Assembly (NCBI GenBank): GCA_029931535.1
Contig: JAQPZY010001685.1
Location: forward strand, 7,869,001-7,933,000
Reading direction: 5' to 3'
Origin: Margaritifera margaritifera
Taxonomy: Eukaryota > Mollusca > Bivalvia > Unionida > Margaritiferidae
Length of the DNA stretch: 64,000 nt
The notes beneath the pieces are model-generated. The model was given only the letters and a program-made list of their open reading frames with translations, was not told where the DNA came from and made no database searches. The first letter of the stretch is position 1; every line of letters starts with the position of its first letter. Of this stretch, positions 48,826-61,812 are shown piece after piece. The position numbers and the translations under genes were made by a program.

Positions 48826-50453
48826 TTTTCTTAACAAATATTTAAGGCTGCCCCCCTGGTCTTGTCATGGGAGAATTATCAGTATCACCAGAGAAAATAT
48901 TTACTTCATTTAGTTACATAATTAGACTATGCATGCTGCATTGCATCATCATGACCTACTGGTACCATGTCTGGACAAATCCACTTGCCCAACACCTGGA
49001 CAACCCCCAATTTGGCTTGGGCAAGCTGAAGTTTCCAAATTACTTTTGCATGGACAAGTCCAAAAACTTGAGAAAGGGAGAAAAGGGGAGGAGGGGGGGG
49101 GCCTCTTGTTCGGTTCGTAATGTTTCATGTTCTGCAAGTTTTATATTCTGCTATTGTGCCACAGTACATATATCAGCACCTTTATTTCGCATTTATATGT
49201 ACTGCATGCATTTATTACAGTTTCATTCATCTATTAATCCTTTATTTCATGTGATGCACTGTCAAAGTCTGTCACTTCCATCTTGTCAGCAATGTCAAGG
49301 TCAGTCTCACTTTCTCATGTAGACATGATAATGTATATACTTCTTATTTGAAGCAAGTTTTGATAAATAGGGATTACATTTTTTATATTTTAACTTGTTA
49401 TCAGTTACATTTTAATTGCAATATATGTAAGTATACAGGATTCATTGACTTTCAAGTCCTAACATTATTGGAATTAATCAGCAACTATTGAAAGATTCTC
49501 CCAGTTATTTTCTTGTTCTGCAGTACGGATGCAACATTTACATGTGTAAATGACTTAGTTTAGTTTACTGCCTGTAAACGTTTACAAAATCAGTAACAGT
49601 GTAAACAAACATGCACGTGGCTGTCAATGATGCAGGAACTACTTGTTTCAGTTAAATGATATATTTCCACATCTCTGCTTAAGACTTTTGTTTAGTAAGA
49701 TTTCGCTGTTAATTATTTTCTTACAGTATGGAGTATGTGGTATCGCTAGGAAACAACAAAGTTGATGAGAATTGGTTGTACACATTACGCAACATTATGC
49801 ATCAAGTTGATTTACTGATCTTGCTGACAAAAAAAATCATTAAACTTCATTATTTACCTTTGGAAAACATGTTCATTATCAGGACCTTTGATGAGTAACA
49901 TTTTATTTTCAAGAAACACCATTTCAAGTTTGGAAGCCACTGCAGTTTCTTATAGTCATTGTAGATCTTACAAAAGCATCCTATGCACATATCCAGGCAG
50001 TACATCCAGTTGCATTATCAATTTTTTCATCATGTGAATATATCTAGCAGTATGAAACAATATCAAGATGATCCCAACAATGCTTTACCTAAATTGTCAG
50101 ATATATTAAACAAAGACATGTCATAAAAACTGAATCAGATCATAATAAGAGGTAATAGATGTACCGATACATCAAATGAAACAAATGCAAGCTGAGCAAG
50201 ATTTGACATGTACATTGTCAATGGTTTACATATAATAGCCATCAGCTGCAACCTAATGTGCAGATCTTTGTGAAAGGTTGAGTATTAAATTGTTTCGAGT
50301 AATCAGCATTGTTTCAGTTATTGTATGCCATATTGGGAACTTATTCTGCATAAGACATTGTCTGGATCATCTAGATTATTGTTGTTAATGAAAAATTGTT
50401 CATCAGCATTTTCTTTCTCAGGACATTTTTTATTTAATTATAGTGTAAGAAAG

Positions 50454-51190
50454 GCCATTGCGTGGTATTATACATGTAACTGTATCAAAGAGTATTAAAA
50501 GCCATGAATACTGTATATACTCCAACTCCAAACAATATAGACCCTGATCTGCCATTGCATGGTATTATACATCTAACTGTAGGAAAGGGTATTAAAAGCC
50601 ATGAATACCGTATATACTCACTTATAAGTAGAGTCCAACTCTAAACAATATAGACCCTGATCTGCCATTGCATGGTATTATACATCTAACTGTAGCAAAG
50701 GGTATTAAAAGCCATGAATACTGAATATACTCCAACTCCAAACAATATAGACCCTGATCTGCCATTGCATGGTATTATACATCTAACTGTAGCAAAGGGT
50801 ATTAAAAGCCATGAATACTGAATATACTCCAACTCCAAACAATATAGACCCTGATCTGCCATTGCATGGTATTATACATCTAACTGTAGCAAAGGGTATT
50901 AAAAGCCATGAATACTGTATATACTCCAACTCCAAACAATATAGACCCTGATCTGCCATTGCATGGTATTATACATCTAACTGTAGCAAAGGGTATTAAA
51001 AGCCATGAATACTGTATATACTCACTTATAAGTAGAGTCCAACTCCAAACAATATAGACCCTGATCTGCCATTGCATAATGCGCTGGCAGATCATGGTCT
51101 GTGTTGTTTGTTCTACTGATTACTCCTAACAAACTACATAGACCTGCTGGTGTATTATGCAACAGCAGATCTGGGTCTATGTTACATGTA
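50454..51190. repeat. MITE left half amplified as a 97/113-bp tandem array, ending in a MITE body
   Basis: GGTATTATACAT recurs at 50464, 50561, 50674, 50771, 50868 and 50965. The spacing is 97 bp, except 113 bp where the 16-nt ACTTATAAGTAGAGTC is kept. Each unit contains CTGTATATACT..CCAACTCCAAACAATATAGA and CCCTGATCTGCCATTGCAT, that is, the left end of the 220-bp MITE family. The last unit (from 51010) runs on into the MITE interior with the GGCAGATCATGGTCT inverted block and fades near 51190. Confidence 0.9.
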
Positions 51191-51689
51191 CATGTATCTA
51201 TATTGGATGTAGGCAGTGTGACTTGTAAGAGTGAATAAGTCTGTACCTTTGAATGTAGGTATTAAAATACTGGATTTGTAATCCATATTACTTATGTGTC
51301 AAACAGGCACTCACTGTACTTGTAGTTTTAGCCATATCTATAATCTATCCATCTAGATAGATTGTAAATAAAGATTTTTGGATTACTCTCGTCTTGATGG
51401 GTTGGGGTTGCTTTTTCCCCCGTGTTATTTAAAAATGGGTCAGCAGCTTTTATCTGTTATAAGATCTTATGTCTTTTTATGCCCTATCCATATAAAAAAC
51501 TTGGATTCCTGTCTGGAAGTTGATCTTTATGTTAGCATATAGCGTATTTTATTTGCTATCAAACACTTCTTAAAGATCATATAGATTAAATTCAGATTTT
51601 TGGTGCACATATTTTAATAAATAAGATAGAAGTTGGGTTATAATTTCAAGGATCAGATGTCATGTATTTTTCTACCTGCTGCCAGATAT

Positions 51690-52410
51690 GTCTATGAGAA
51701 CCGTGGAATCTTTATCTTGTTATCCCAGCTCTTTGTTCTTCATACATCAGTCCATCCATCTGTGACAAAGCTTGTCATTGCCTCTTCTCCTACGCCACTT
51801 AGAGCATTTTAATGAAACTTTGTAGGCTAGATATGTGGTTGGTGAAGATGTGTAATAAGGTTTTACTTTTTTTCTTCTAACCTAGATTTGCTGAAATTCC
51901 TTGAAAAATTGTCAAAAAGGTGGTATTTTGAGAACTCAGCTTGTCATCGACTCTCCACCTAGACTGCTTGGACGATTTTTTAAAAAGTTTGTTGGCCAGA
52001 TAGGTGGTTGGTATAGATGTTCAGTAAGGTTTTAATCTTTTCTTCTAGGTAGTTTTGGGGAATTTACTTTAAAAATTGTCAAAACAGCAGTATTTTGGGA
52101 ATTAGTTTGTCATCCCTTCTCACACTAGTTGGAGGATTGTATTGAAGCTAGAGAGGTGGTTGGTATACATATGCAGTAAGGTTTTACTTTCTTCCTCTGT
52201 CCCATTTTGGGGGAATTTTCATAAAAAAAGGTTTAAAAATGGGGTTTTGGGCGAATTTAGTTTATCATCACTTCTCATACCCTTCTTGGAGGATTTTATT
52301 GAAACTTTGGAGGCTAGATATGTGGTTGGTGTTGATGTGCACTAAGGTTTTACTTTTTTCCTCTGGCCCATTTTGGGGAAAATTTCATGAAATATTTTCA
52401 AAACTGATCA
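51690..52410. repeat. Diverged ~165-bp tandem monomers
   Basis: About four monomers share GTTTGTCATC..CTTCTC, TTGGAGGATTxTATTGAAAC, TAGATATGTGGTTGGT, GTAAGGTTTTACTTTTTTCC and TTTTGGGGxAATTTCAT blocks, with periods near 165 bp. It lies shortly before NR2C2AP exon 4. Confidence 0.8.
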
Positions 52411-52630
52411 ATTCCAGAATTGTGTAAAATAATGTAACAATCTGCTGCTAAATCCTGTGTAATTGTAATAAAATGGGATTGATGTTTCATTACATTTTGA
52501 CATGTTAATGCTGACATGTTGACATGTTATTGCTGATATGTTGACATGTTAATGTCATTGACTCTTTCAGTAATCATCAGTATGCAAACAACTGTTTTTC
52601 ATTTTTATTTTCCTTAACTTTTCATTTCAG

Positions 52631-52753
52631 AAATTTCAGATACCAGGAGAACCAACAGTTGCATCATTGAAGATTTTGTTCCTTAATAGTACAGACTTCT
52701 TTGGGAGAATTACAATATATAAATTAGACATTACAGGATTGGAAGTTAGTTAA
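52631..52753 (+). CDS. NR2C2AP: NR2C2AP coding exon 4 with stop
   Basis: A 123-nt coding part encoding KFQIPGEPTVASLKILFLNS, then TDFFGRITIYKLDITGLEVS and TAA. The TDFFGRIxIYxLxIxG ending matches human NR2C2AP (TDFFGRVVIYHLRVLG). The acceptor is TTTTCATTTCAG. Entry is in phase 0, as required by exon 3. Confidence 0.96.
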   Translation, partial: KFQIPGEPTVASLKILFLNSTDFFGRITIYKLDITGLEVS

Positions 52754-52861
52754 AAACCAGTAAACAAGATAAGAACTTTATCATGTTAATATTATATATT
52801 CTTATTTTATTGAAATTAAGGAAGGTTTGGATACATGTAGGTAAAACTTATTGGATTGCAT

Positions 52862-53780
52862 AATCAGCACTAGTATTAAATCAGAAGGGATGAACAAGTA
52901 TCCATTCAGAAGGGACAGTGCAAGTATCAAATCAACAGCACAAGTATTAAATCAGATGGAATGAACAAGTATCCATTCCGAAGGGACATTACAAGTATCA
53001 GATCAGAACGGGCAATACAAGTATAAAATCAGAAGGGACAGTGCAAATATCAAATCAACAGCACAAGTATTTAATCAGAAGGGACAAACAAGTATCAAAT
53101 CAGAAGGGATGAACAGTATCCATTCAGATGGGACGATGCAACTATGAAATCAACAGCACAAGTATTTAATCAGAAGGGATGAACAAGTATTCACTCAGAT
53201 GGGACAGTGCAAATATATAAAATCAACAGCACAAGTATTTAATCAGAATGGACAAACAAGTATCAAATCAGAAGGGATGAACAGTATCCATTCAGATGGG
53301 ACGATGCAACTATGAAATCAACAGCACAAGTATTTAATCAGAAGGGATGAACAAGTATTCACTCAGAAGGGACAGTGCAAGTATCAAATCAACAGCACAA
53401 GTATTTAATCAGAAGGGACAAACAAGTATCAAATCAGAAGGGATGAACAAGTATTCACTCAGAAGGGATAGTGCAAGTATCAAATCAGAAGGGATGAACA
53501 GTATCCATTCAGATGGGATGATGCAACTATCAAATCAACAGCACAAGTATTTAATCAGAATGGACAAACAAGTATCAAATCAGAAGGGACAGTGGAAATA
53601 TCAAATCAACAGCACAAGTATTTAATCTGAAGGGACAAACAAGTATCAAGTCAGAAGTGACAGTACAAGTAGCAAATCAGAAGGGACAGTGCAAATATCA
53701 AATCAACAGCCCACATATCAAGTCCGAAAAAGGAACACTACAAGTATACATCAGATCAACAGCACAAGTATCAAATTTGA
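52862..53780. repeat. Degenerate higher-order minisatellite just downstream of NR2C2AP
   Basis: The ~20-bp basic motif ACAAGTATCAAATCAGAAGG repeats some forty times with variants (AGCACAAGTATTTAATCAGA; GATGAACAAGTATTCACTCA). They assemble into longer recurring blocks such as the two near-identical stretches around 53090-53200 and 53255-53360. It starts ~108 nt after the stop codon, so it probably overlaps or abuts the 3' untranslated region. Open frames of the type QVSNQKGQ are by-products. Confidence 0.93.
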
Positions 53781-55290
53781 AGGTCTCCAATTTTTTTTAT
53801 CAGTGCCCAAAAGTTATTGATATGCATCAGAGATGCACAATAACATTTTCTATTTTGGCTTGGCTTAATTAAGGTGTTTTGCCTTGAGGTTTTGGTTAAT
53901 TTGTTGGGCAATGAGAGAGTAAAGTGTTTTGTCCAAGGATACAACATGGCAGTTGAACTGGCCTGGCCTGGGAAATGAATTATACAAGAAAAAGACTGCA
54001 TAGGTATTTTCCTTAGGGATTTGTAACACAGTGTAGATCTAAAGTCTTGGTTTTTTATGTTTTTTCTCAATAATTATTTTGTTTGTTTATCTAAACATTT
54101 GCATATGACAACAGATTGGGTAGAACGTTTTCATGCCATCATAATGTCTAAAGGTGCATATTTAAAATTTTCTTTTACCTCAATTTGTTCAGGCATCTTT
54201 GTATCAGACCCATAGCAGAGATTTGTTTGTACGAAGGCCAAGATAAGTGTTATCCTTGAAGGATCGCACACTATTTCTATAAAGGACTCAAGTTGATGCT
54301 CGTAGAATAAAGCATTACTTATTTTAACTTGTTTGCAGGATGTTAAACTTTCCTTTATCAAAGTATTCTTGAGTTTGGGTTATGAGTGCCAATGATTTCA
54401 GAGGTGATGTAGACCTAAGTTCCAGGACATATCGATCGATATTTTATTCAACTTCTTCTTCAACACAATGTTTTGCCATCATTGTCTTTGGATCAGTTAC
54501 TCCACCCACGCTGTTTACTATACTAAAGTCTAAATTTCATTGGTCAATATATAGGTGGCTTTCAATCCTTGCACTGTCTCTGAAGAAGGTTGTACATGTG
54601 CTGGCAGATCTGACACTGACTAGCAATTAGTGTCTCCAAAGGACATCATATGTACATGCATCTTTGTTCCAGTTCCACATTTACTGCTGTGAGATGAATG
54701 TGTGTATAAAATAATGTCATCATATGCAGAATATTTCCTAGCGGTTGCATTTATCTGCAGTGCTGTCACATGCTTGCTTTATATAGAACCTTTGGTAAAT
54801 TGGTATTTCAGATGCCCAAGATATCCAGTGGTCATTCAAATGTGCAGTGTTTAAGCTTGTAGCATGGACTTTAATATAATGAGATTAAATATTTTGATAC
54901 AGAAATGGAGACAAATTTCCTTCATATCCATTTTCTGCTCTGTGAGGAAGTTTATCCATTCCTACAGTCACTCATTCACAAAGCATTCAGATATACTAAA
55001 AAATAGAGATGTATTATTATAACTGCATCTCTCTGCCTGCCTTTCTCACAATCAAGTCAAAAATCCATTAAACTCGATGACATTGCAATCACATTTGACA
55101 GTAATTATTTGAGATTTGCAACCTAGGAGTACTTTTCCACCTCTCACTAAACAAATTGTGTAATAGTATAGGTCTTCTATCTTTCTCTCTCTCATCGTTA
55201 ACTATAATGAATAAGTTTATTTCTATTCCTAATAAATAGACAGCAGATACTGAACGTTGTTCATTATAATAACATCAGTAGTTAAAATAC
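53781..55290. other. Intergenic, nothing recognised
   Basis: AT-rich sequence without supported genes or repeats. Confidence 0.5.
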
Positions 55291-55296
55291 CACAAT

Positions 55297-55800
55297 AATA
55301 ATAACAATAATAATAATAATAATAATAATAATGTGTTTAACGTCATGTCAGCACAATACTTGCTATATGGTGTTGATAAAAAGTAAAGTTCTAAAAGAAT
55401 GTGAAAACACTCTTAGAAGATAAAGCCTTCCAAATAAACATAAATATAAAATACTACATGATAAAAGTTAAAAGGTAAAGATGTTAAAATTTTATAAAAG
55501 GTTGGTATATAAAATAAAAGATCAAGCAATAAAGTGTAAAATCTTAAAACATACAGTCAGAATTGGCTCTATAAACTGCATTCCCTCAAAAAGTCTAGAT
55601 TTTCTTTGGTGGTACATCATCATAAAGTTATTTCATCGAGTTCACAAAAGAAAAAGAAATGTCTTTCTGAGAGGGTGGAAGTCCACACACTCCACAAGAA
55701 TGTGTTACAAACAGATTGGTTTCCCTCTTTCACATATAATTAGTGGCATTGTAACTCAAGGCTTACAGTCTTTGCCCATACTATTAGTATGCACTCTATA
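55297..55800 (-). repeat. (AAT)n microsatellite and a probable SINE/LINE 3' tail
   Basis: (AAT)n at 55297-55332 is followed by GTGTTTAACGTCATGTCAGC. Its reverse complement is a common 3' end of invertebrate retroposons, ending in short tandem repeats. The rest to 55800 may be the same insertion, but I recognise no protein motif in it. Confidence 0.4.
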
Positions 55801-56434
55801 GTGACATCAAGCAAATTCACAAATTTGAAATATATGCCTTGGCTGATTCACTGTATATTTAGTGTTTGATTGATATTAGTTTAAGTCTTCCTATTCTGTA
55901 TTGTGGAAATTACAAATCTTTGTTAGGAACTCAAGCCTTGATGCATGTAATGAACACCATACAGGCTGTCACAACTAAGGTGCTTCATAGCAAAGTTTTC
56001 ACTATTTCCATTAGGGCGTAAATTGCAACACCATTTTCTTCCATCGATGACAGGCTGTGTATGCATTAGGGCACAAAGAACTCATTTCCCATACTCCATA
56101 TTGTTAATGTTTGGCCAATTGCTAAACTTTCATGGTAACACTGAAATAACATGCTTAAATCCTATGCACAAATTAAATTAATTTGTTGTGGTAATTATTT
56201 TCAGCCAATCAGTGACCTTCATTCCTTTAAGTACAGTATTTAATATATATTGGCTGGTTCCATAGCTCATACAATAATTGGTTGCCTGTGACCATTAATT
56301 GCATTCATAGCATAGAACACATGCCTGCTAAAAGTACAGTTAAAGTATTTTACAATAAAAATTCTTTCCCATCACTGTCTGAACCAAAGAATTATTCTCT
56401 CTTTTTGCATTAAGCGAGTTTTTAGCTATAATGG

Positions 56435-57425
56435 TCATAGACCAGAAGAGCTTATGGGATAGTCTGTTGTTCATCATCCGACCGTCCATTAGCACAAGTC
56501 TATTATTGCTATTCCTCCTAAACTACATGGAGGATTGCCTTGAAACTTTACATGCATATTCATCCCATGGTCTAGTTGGTTTTAAATGAAAATGGTCCTG
56601 CTTGGAAATCCAATATGGCCACCAGAGCGGCCAGTTTGAAAATCTTATCATTACAACTCCTGAATTGATGGTCTTATCAACATGGGGTTTTCACTAAAAG
56701 ACTTCTTACGATGTCTAGTTGGGCTTAAATGAAAATGGTGCCAATCTGACATCCAGTATGGCCACCATGGCAGCCATCTTGAAAATTTTATCGCTACTCC
56801 TCTTACATGGATGATCATATCAGCATGAGGTTTTCACTGAAAGACTTCTTATGATGCCTAGTTGGTCCTTAATGAAAATAGTGCTGATCTCACATCCAAT
56901 ACGACCACCATGTATGCCATCTTGAAAATCTTGTTATCGCTACTCCTAAATGAATGGTCATATTAACATGGGGTTTTCACTAAAAGACTTCTTTTTATGT
57001 CTAGCTGGTCCTAAATAAAATGGTGCTGATCTGACATTCAATATGGCAACCATGGCAGCCATCTTCAAAATCTTGTTATCACAACTCTACTTGAACAGAA
57101 AGTCATACTGTTGTGGGGTTTTCACCAGAAGACTTCTTATGATGTCCAGTTGGTCTTAAATGAAAATGGTGCCAATCTGACATCCAATATGTCCACCACA
57201 GCAGCCATCTTCAAAATCTTGTTATTGATACTCCTCCTGAAAATATTGTTATCCCTATCCCTGTCCAAATGGATGGCTATATAAACATGGGGTTTTCCCT
57301 AATATACTTATGATAAATGGTTTCAATATTCGACAGTTAAAAGGAAGAAATTGTCTTATCTTAAATTCCAGGAAATTCTTTTTGCCCAGTAGAGCATCAT
57401 TCCCTTCAAGGGACTCTTGTTTTCT
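56435..57425. repeat. Tandem-monomer element, copy 2 (uninterrupted)
   Basis: Starts GGTCATAGACCAGAAGAGCT, contains five to six ~145-bp monomers (CATGGGGTTTTCACTAAAAG, GATGTCTAGTTGGTC, AATATGGCCACCATGGCAGC) and ends at TCCCTTCAAGGGACTCTTGT. Start and end blocks match copy 1 at 42620-43937, so these define an element rather than a simple satellite. Confidence 0.85.
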
Positions 57426-57667
57426 TTCTGTTATGTACAACAATGAAAATAGTGTTGGGCATTTCAGGAACAAAATATTCTTAAAGTCAAGAGTGGTTTT
57501 TTCACTACCTTTTCTAATTACCTTGGTGGGTGGAAATATGTTGTGTGAATCAATCATCAAGGTTGATTGACTGGGTATGCCAATAAGAACTTTGCATAGT
57601 AGTGGGAAATTTAAATACAACACAGTGTCTTACACTGTTACAATTGTTAGTGGAATGTTTGAGACTT

Positions 57668-58750
57668 TTATGCCAGAGGTTTATTTTCTGTGACTTTCTT
57701 CCTCAAGAAATTAGAAATTAAAAAAAATGCCCATAAGGTTTCTGAGTCAGGGGACATTATTTTGACTAGATCTGAAAAATGATATGCTACCAGAAATGGG
57801 AGATTATGTTTGACTATAAAGTTTTCATATAATGTCTTGGCACTTGTAACTTTATCTACATTTGATGCATATTCCATGAACATGGATTTCAGTGATGGCA
57901 TATTTGTTGTTGCATTTAATATGCTTTCATGAGATGGGGTTTCTGCATGACACGTGATGTCATTCTTGCCACCGTAACAGATTCTAACATCAGCTTTATA
58001 GGAAGAGCAGAATGCACGTTCATGTCACTTCAAACTTGATTCCAACCACTGAAATTCCTGTTTCCATCCATCATTAAATTTTGTCTCATATTTCTACTGC
58101 TTAGATTTTGGTGTTTTAGCATTGGGAGATAACACATGCTTAGACATCTTGATAAACTTTAAACACAAAAGTCACACCGACCCTGTTTTATGCTACTTGA
58201 TCTCTTGAGTAATCCAACCATAATCAATTAACATCTTTAATCCTGTCCAAATTACTTTTGATCATACATAGTATAAACCCTAATCCATCTCAACAACTTT
58301 AAGCACCAAAGCAGAACATACCCTCCAATGAGAATCAAAGGAATATTAATTGTTTTATGCTGATTGAGCTCTTTAGTAACCCAACCATAATCAATTAATG
58401 TCTTTAATCCTTTCAGAATTACTTCTGCTCACACGTAGTATAATCCAACTCGACAAACTTCAAACACTGAAACAAACTGACCCTGCCAGCAGAATCAAAG
58501 GGTTGTTAATTGTTTTATGCTGCTTGAAATTAGCAACTAAATGCTCTTGTCCTGCTTAAGCCAGTTCACGGTCATGTGATCACAGGCAGTATTACTGTAG
58601 ATATACAACATTTGAACCAAAGTGTGAAAAAAATGGAACAAATTTAATTTTTCAATAATAGTTTTGCATACGCGGGAGATTTCCGGGAGGGACGGGAGAC
58701 ACCCCTCAACTCGGGAGAAACACCCTCCCACCCGGGAGGTTCACATGTAT
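57668..58750 (-). mobile_element. hAT-like transposase N-terminal remnant with a CCCGGG-rich terminus
   Basis: The minus-strand frame reads NDGWKQEFQWLESSLK, a stop, then ERAFCSSYKADVRICYGGKN, DITCHAETPSHES and YENFIVKHNLPFLVAYHFSD. It holds a BED/TTF-like finger (first pair CxxY, second H..H) followed by the FxxxHNLPFxxADHF motif of hAT transposases. The frame is open for 77 codons at 57668-57901 and broken upstream. At 58660-58745, GGGAG/CTCCC repeats followed by ACATGTATG look like the element's terminus. The catalytic part is missing. Confidence 0.65.
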
Positions 58751-61600
58751 GGTTCTTGTAACTGAAAGTATGTATGAAACCTGTATCATGATTTTACTGG
58801 TGTAGCATACTATCATCTGATAAATGCACAAAAGAGATTCCATGTCTTGATGTTGCCATCCATGCTGTCCAGTTTAAACGATTTTGCAAAAATTTCATAT
58901 AGCATCTATTTAATGAATCATCATTATCAAAATTTAAAGTATAATTATCAAAAATGTTTAGTGATTTGTATATGTTAAATAGTCATTTTCTGTGCAAGCT
59001 ATTGGTATCTCGTTAAATAAAGTTGCCGTAAAAACTTGTGTGCGAATAAATGTGTTAAACGGGATTGCAGGGCACGGGTAAGGTAAGATACCTGTTATTT
59101 TTTTTTATATATGAAGTTCATGATCTATTTATATAAATTTTTTCGTAGTTAATTTGTAATCATAGTGAATTTGCTGTACAGGCACTGGCTTTTTTATCCT
59201 ATATTTTTGGTGTGGGGTGGCCCTGTTATAAAAACTAATTTAAAGGTCGGTGGCCTAGGTCCCTGTTTTTTTCAAGATCAGTGGCCTTGGACCTAGGTCT
59301 GAGAAATCGTAAAATGTAGAAGACCAGTGGCCTCACACGAAAGCCAGAGATAGGTGGCCCAGGTTTTAAAGGTCAGTCAAGTGGACTCACACCAGGACAT
59401 AATGGTTTTCACGCAGTAGTAAGGAAATGTGACCTCACATAAAGGTTTTATAAAACGTGGTGGCCTATGGTTTAAAACAAAATGGCCGATGGTCACATGT
59501 TAGTTGAAAACCGGGATTTTGATGTAAAAATGATCACAATTTGACACCCATGCTGATAAAATTCACTAAACTTTTTTTTTTTTGAATAATTTTGAAACCT
59601 GTGGCCCATTTCCATGTTCAAATGACAAAGTACATAATTCTACATAATCCTAGGAGTTTTCGGATATAGAAGATATGTATTTATGTTATGGCTGTGATTT
59701 CATTACAACGCAGTATATAACAATTTTCTTACAATGCAGATCCAACAATACTCGCATTTTGTAAGAAATATGTCTCATTACTTGTCGATTATTTGTCATA
59801 TTACAATAATCTATTAAATGAACAAAATATTTGACAAATCTTTATATTTGTGGTCGCAGTAAGAATATACATAATGCATGTTATGAGTTTTGTGTAAGGG
59901 TACCTCGGTGACAGTCTGGATGGTGTTATTTATAGACATTGGGTTGCAGCGGTCATGAGGAATGTAGAGTATATGGTTTAAAATAATACTGTTTTAAATT
60001 AGTCAACAAGTGACAAGCGTTTTAGCTAAGAATGGCAAGTCATCGAAGTTGCGTTATATCATTTTTTCCTTGTTATTTGCGAGAGAGAGAGAGAGAGCGA
60101 GAGAGACAGACAGACAGAGGGGGGAGGGAGACTGGGAAGGAGGGTAGGTTAGTGGCGATTAAACCCCCTCGTCTGTATGAATTTGATTTAGTTTACGCGT
60201 AACGTCCTCGAACTCTCCTCAAACAGAAAGCCTCACGAAGCCTTCTCAAATTCTAGAATGGTTCTTATTTTTTTGGGGGGTGGGGGTTGGGGGGGGTGGT
60301 CCTTGAATATTACACGCTTTTTTTCTTAATTGACGTTTGTTGCTCTTGAATTTCAGTTTGAGATTTGAAGGTGATCTGGAATATGCTATTTATGTACGAA
60401 AATAATAAAATATAAATGTCCAATACCAAATATAACGATAATAAATAAGAATGTCCAAATAAAAATGATCACAAACAAATGATGGATTAAGAGGGAAGTA
60501 TCAGGCAAGAAAAATCATGCATAATTGCATTTCCAATAAAGCAAATATATTATTACAAAAAGAAAGCATAAATTAATTTTGGCAAAATTACGATATCCAA
60601 CAAATACCCCTTGCAGGACGGTGTATTTCTGAGAAATTTCAAACATTCAAGCAAGCAAACTATCTAACAAACAATCTGAATAAGCATTTTGTGTTTAGAA
60701 ATGTTCGCATGGTAAAAAGAACAGTGCGAACCACACCACTTGCTTACGTTTTTATCGCGAATTCCTATTTTTGTTTAAATTTTTAAAAAATTGTACAAGG
60801 AAGGAGATATAAAACAAGTATGAGCTAAACTAGCAACGTAGAGAAAAATTTATTAAATGACTTCTCATCGGTGCTGATGAAGCACTCGTTAGGTAAAGTG
60901 ACATCTTGAAGAGAGAGAGAGCAGTCCCTATCAGTATATTATTGCAGTGTAATTTATTCACCATCTAGTGTTTTGATATTGATTATATGATTGAACGATT
61001 AAACGAATTTTGTGCAATAAAATAACTGTGACAGTTCTGCATATCAAGTTAGGACTAATATTGTATATTTTGCCAGATATGTTTTTGGTTCAAGAAGAGT
61101 TCGTCTCCTTAATAATAATTTCTTAAAGACACATATTGATTTCTCCCCACCACACCCCCACCAGCAGTTCATTTGATTGTTTTATAGTTTCATATCTGAT
61201 ATGTTAGGCATGTGCAACTTCCTGCAAGGCGCCATACCTTATGATGTAATAAGCCAATAAAACCAGGTCGGGTCCGCGGGCTGTAGGATGCACATGCCTG
61301 TGATATGTTATGAAGATATGAAGGTTAATCTCACTACCCACAGACTGTTGTTCTTTTCCATTCATAGAATATGTGTTCTTTTGATTACTGCAGCTCAAAA
61401 TAGAACTTAAAACAAAAATTAAACAACATCTGCCGATTTATGTTGATACTTTATTTATACAAGTATTCATTGTCTTCACTTAGAACATCAACATCTGTGG
61501 CTACTTCCACAGTTTGATAAACTTTATCATTATTCATGCTGCTGGGTGCTACGTAATTTATTTCATTGATAAAATAATAAATATTATTCTAGATAAACAA
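58751..61600. other. Gene-free stretch before the EF-Tu gene
   Basis: A segment at about 59205-59480 has repeated GTGGCCTxGG/AAGGTCxGTGG blocks and may be a diverged MITE. (GA)n lies at 60080-60117 next to a G-rich tract, and another G-rich run at 60273-60300. Otherwise nothing is recognised. Confidence 0.4.
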
Positions 61601-61691
61601 GAACGGCGATTTTCTGTCATCTATATTTATACATAAATATGGTTGTAGAACGTTTAGTACATATGCATAATGGAAGTTCGTGTTTAAATTA

Positions 61692-61693
<2 letters not shown>

Positions 61694-61746
<53 letters not shown>
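61694..61746. repeat. (ATT)n microsatellite upstream of the EF-Tu start
   Basis: About 17 ATT units. It happens to be open in the EF-Tu frame as a polytyrosine run, which lengthens the apparent open frame to 61639 but is unlikely to be translated as part of the protein. Confidence 0.95.
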
Positions 61747-61751
<5 letters not shown>

Positions 61752-61812
61752 TGCAAAGTATCATTCAATAGCTAGTTTGTACATTGTCGGGTCTGTAACT
61801 GCATTCAAAGCC

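Noticed and set aside
53347..53872. Repetitive proteins (SLRRDSASIKS-type)
   Set aside because: They are by-products of the degenerate minisatellite downstream of NR2C2AP.
61639..61812. N-terminal extension of the EF-Tu frame with a polytyrosine run
   Set aside because: The tyrosines come from an (ATT)n microsatellite. Starts at 61813 or 61843 give a typical mitochondrial presequence.
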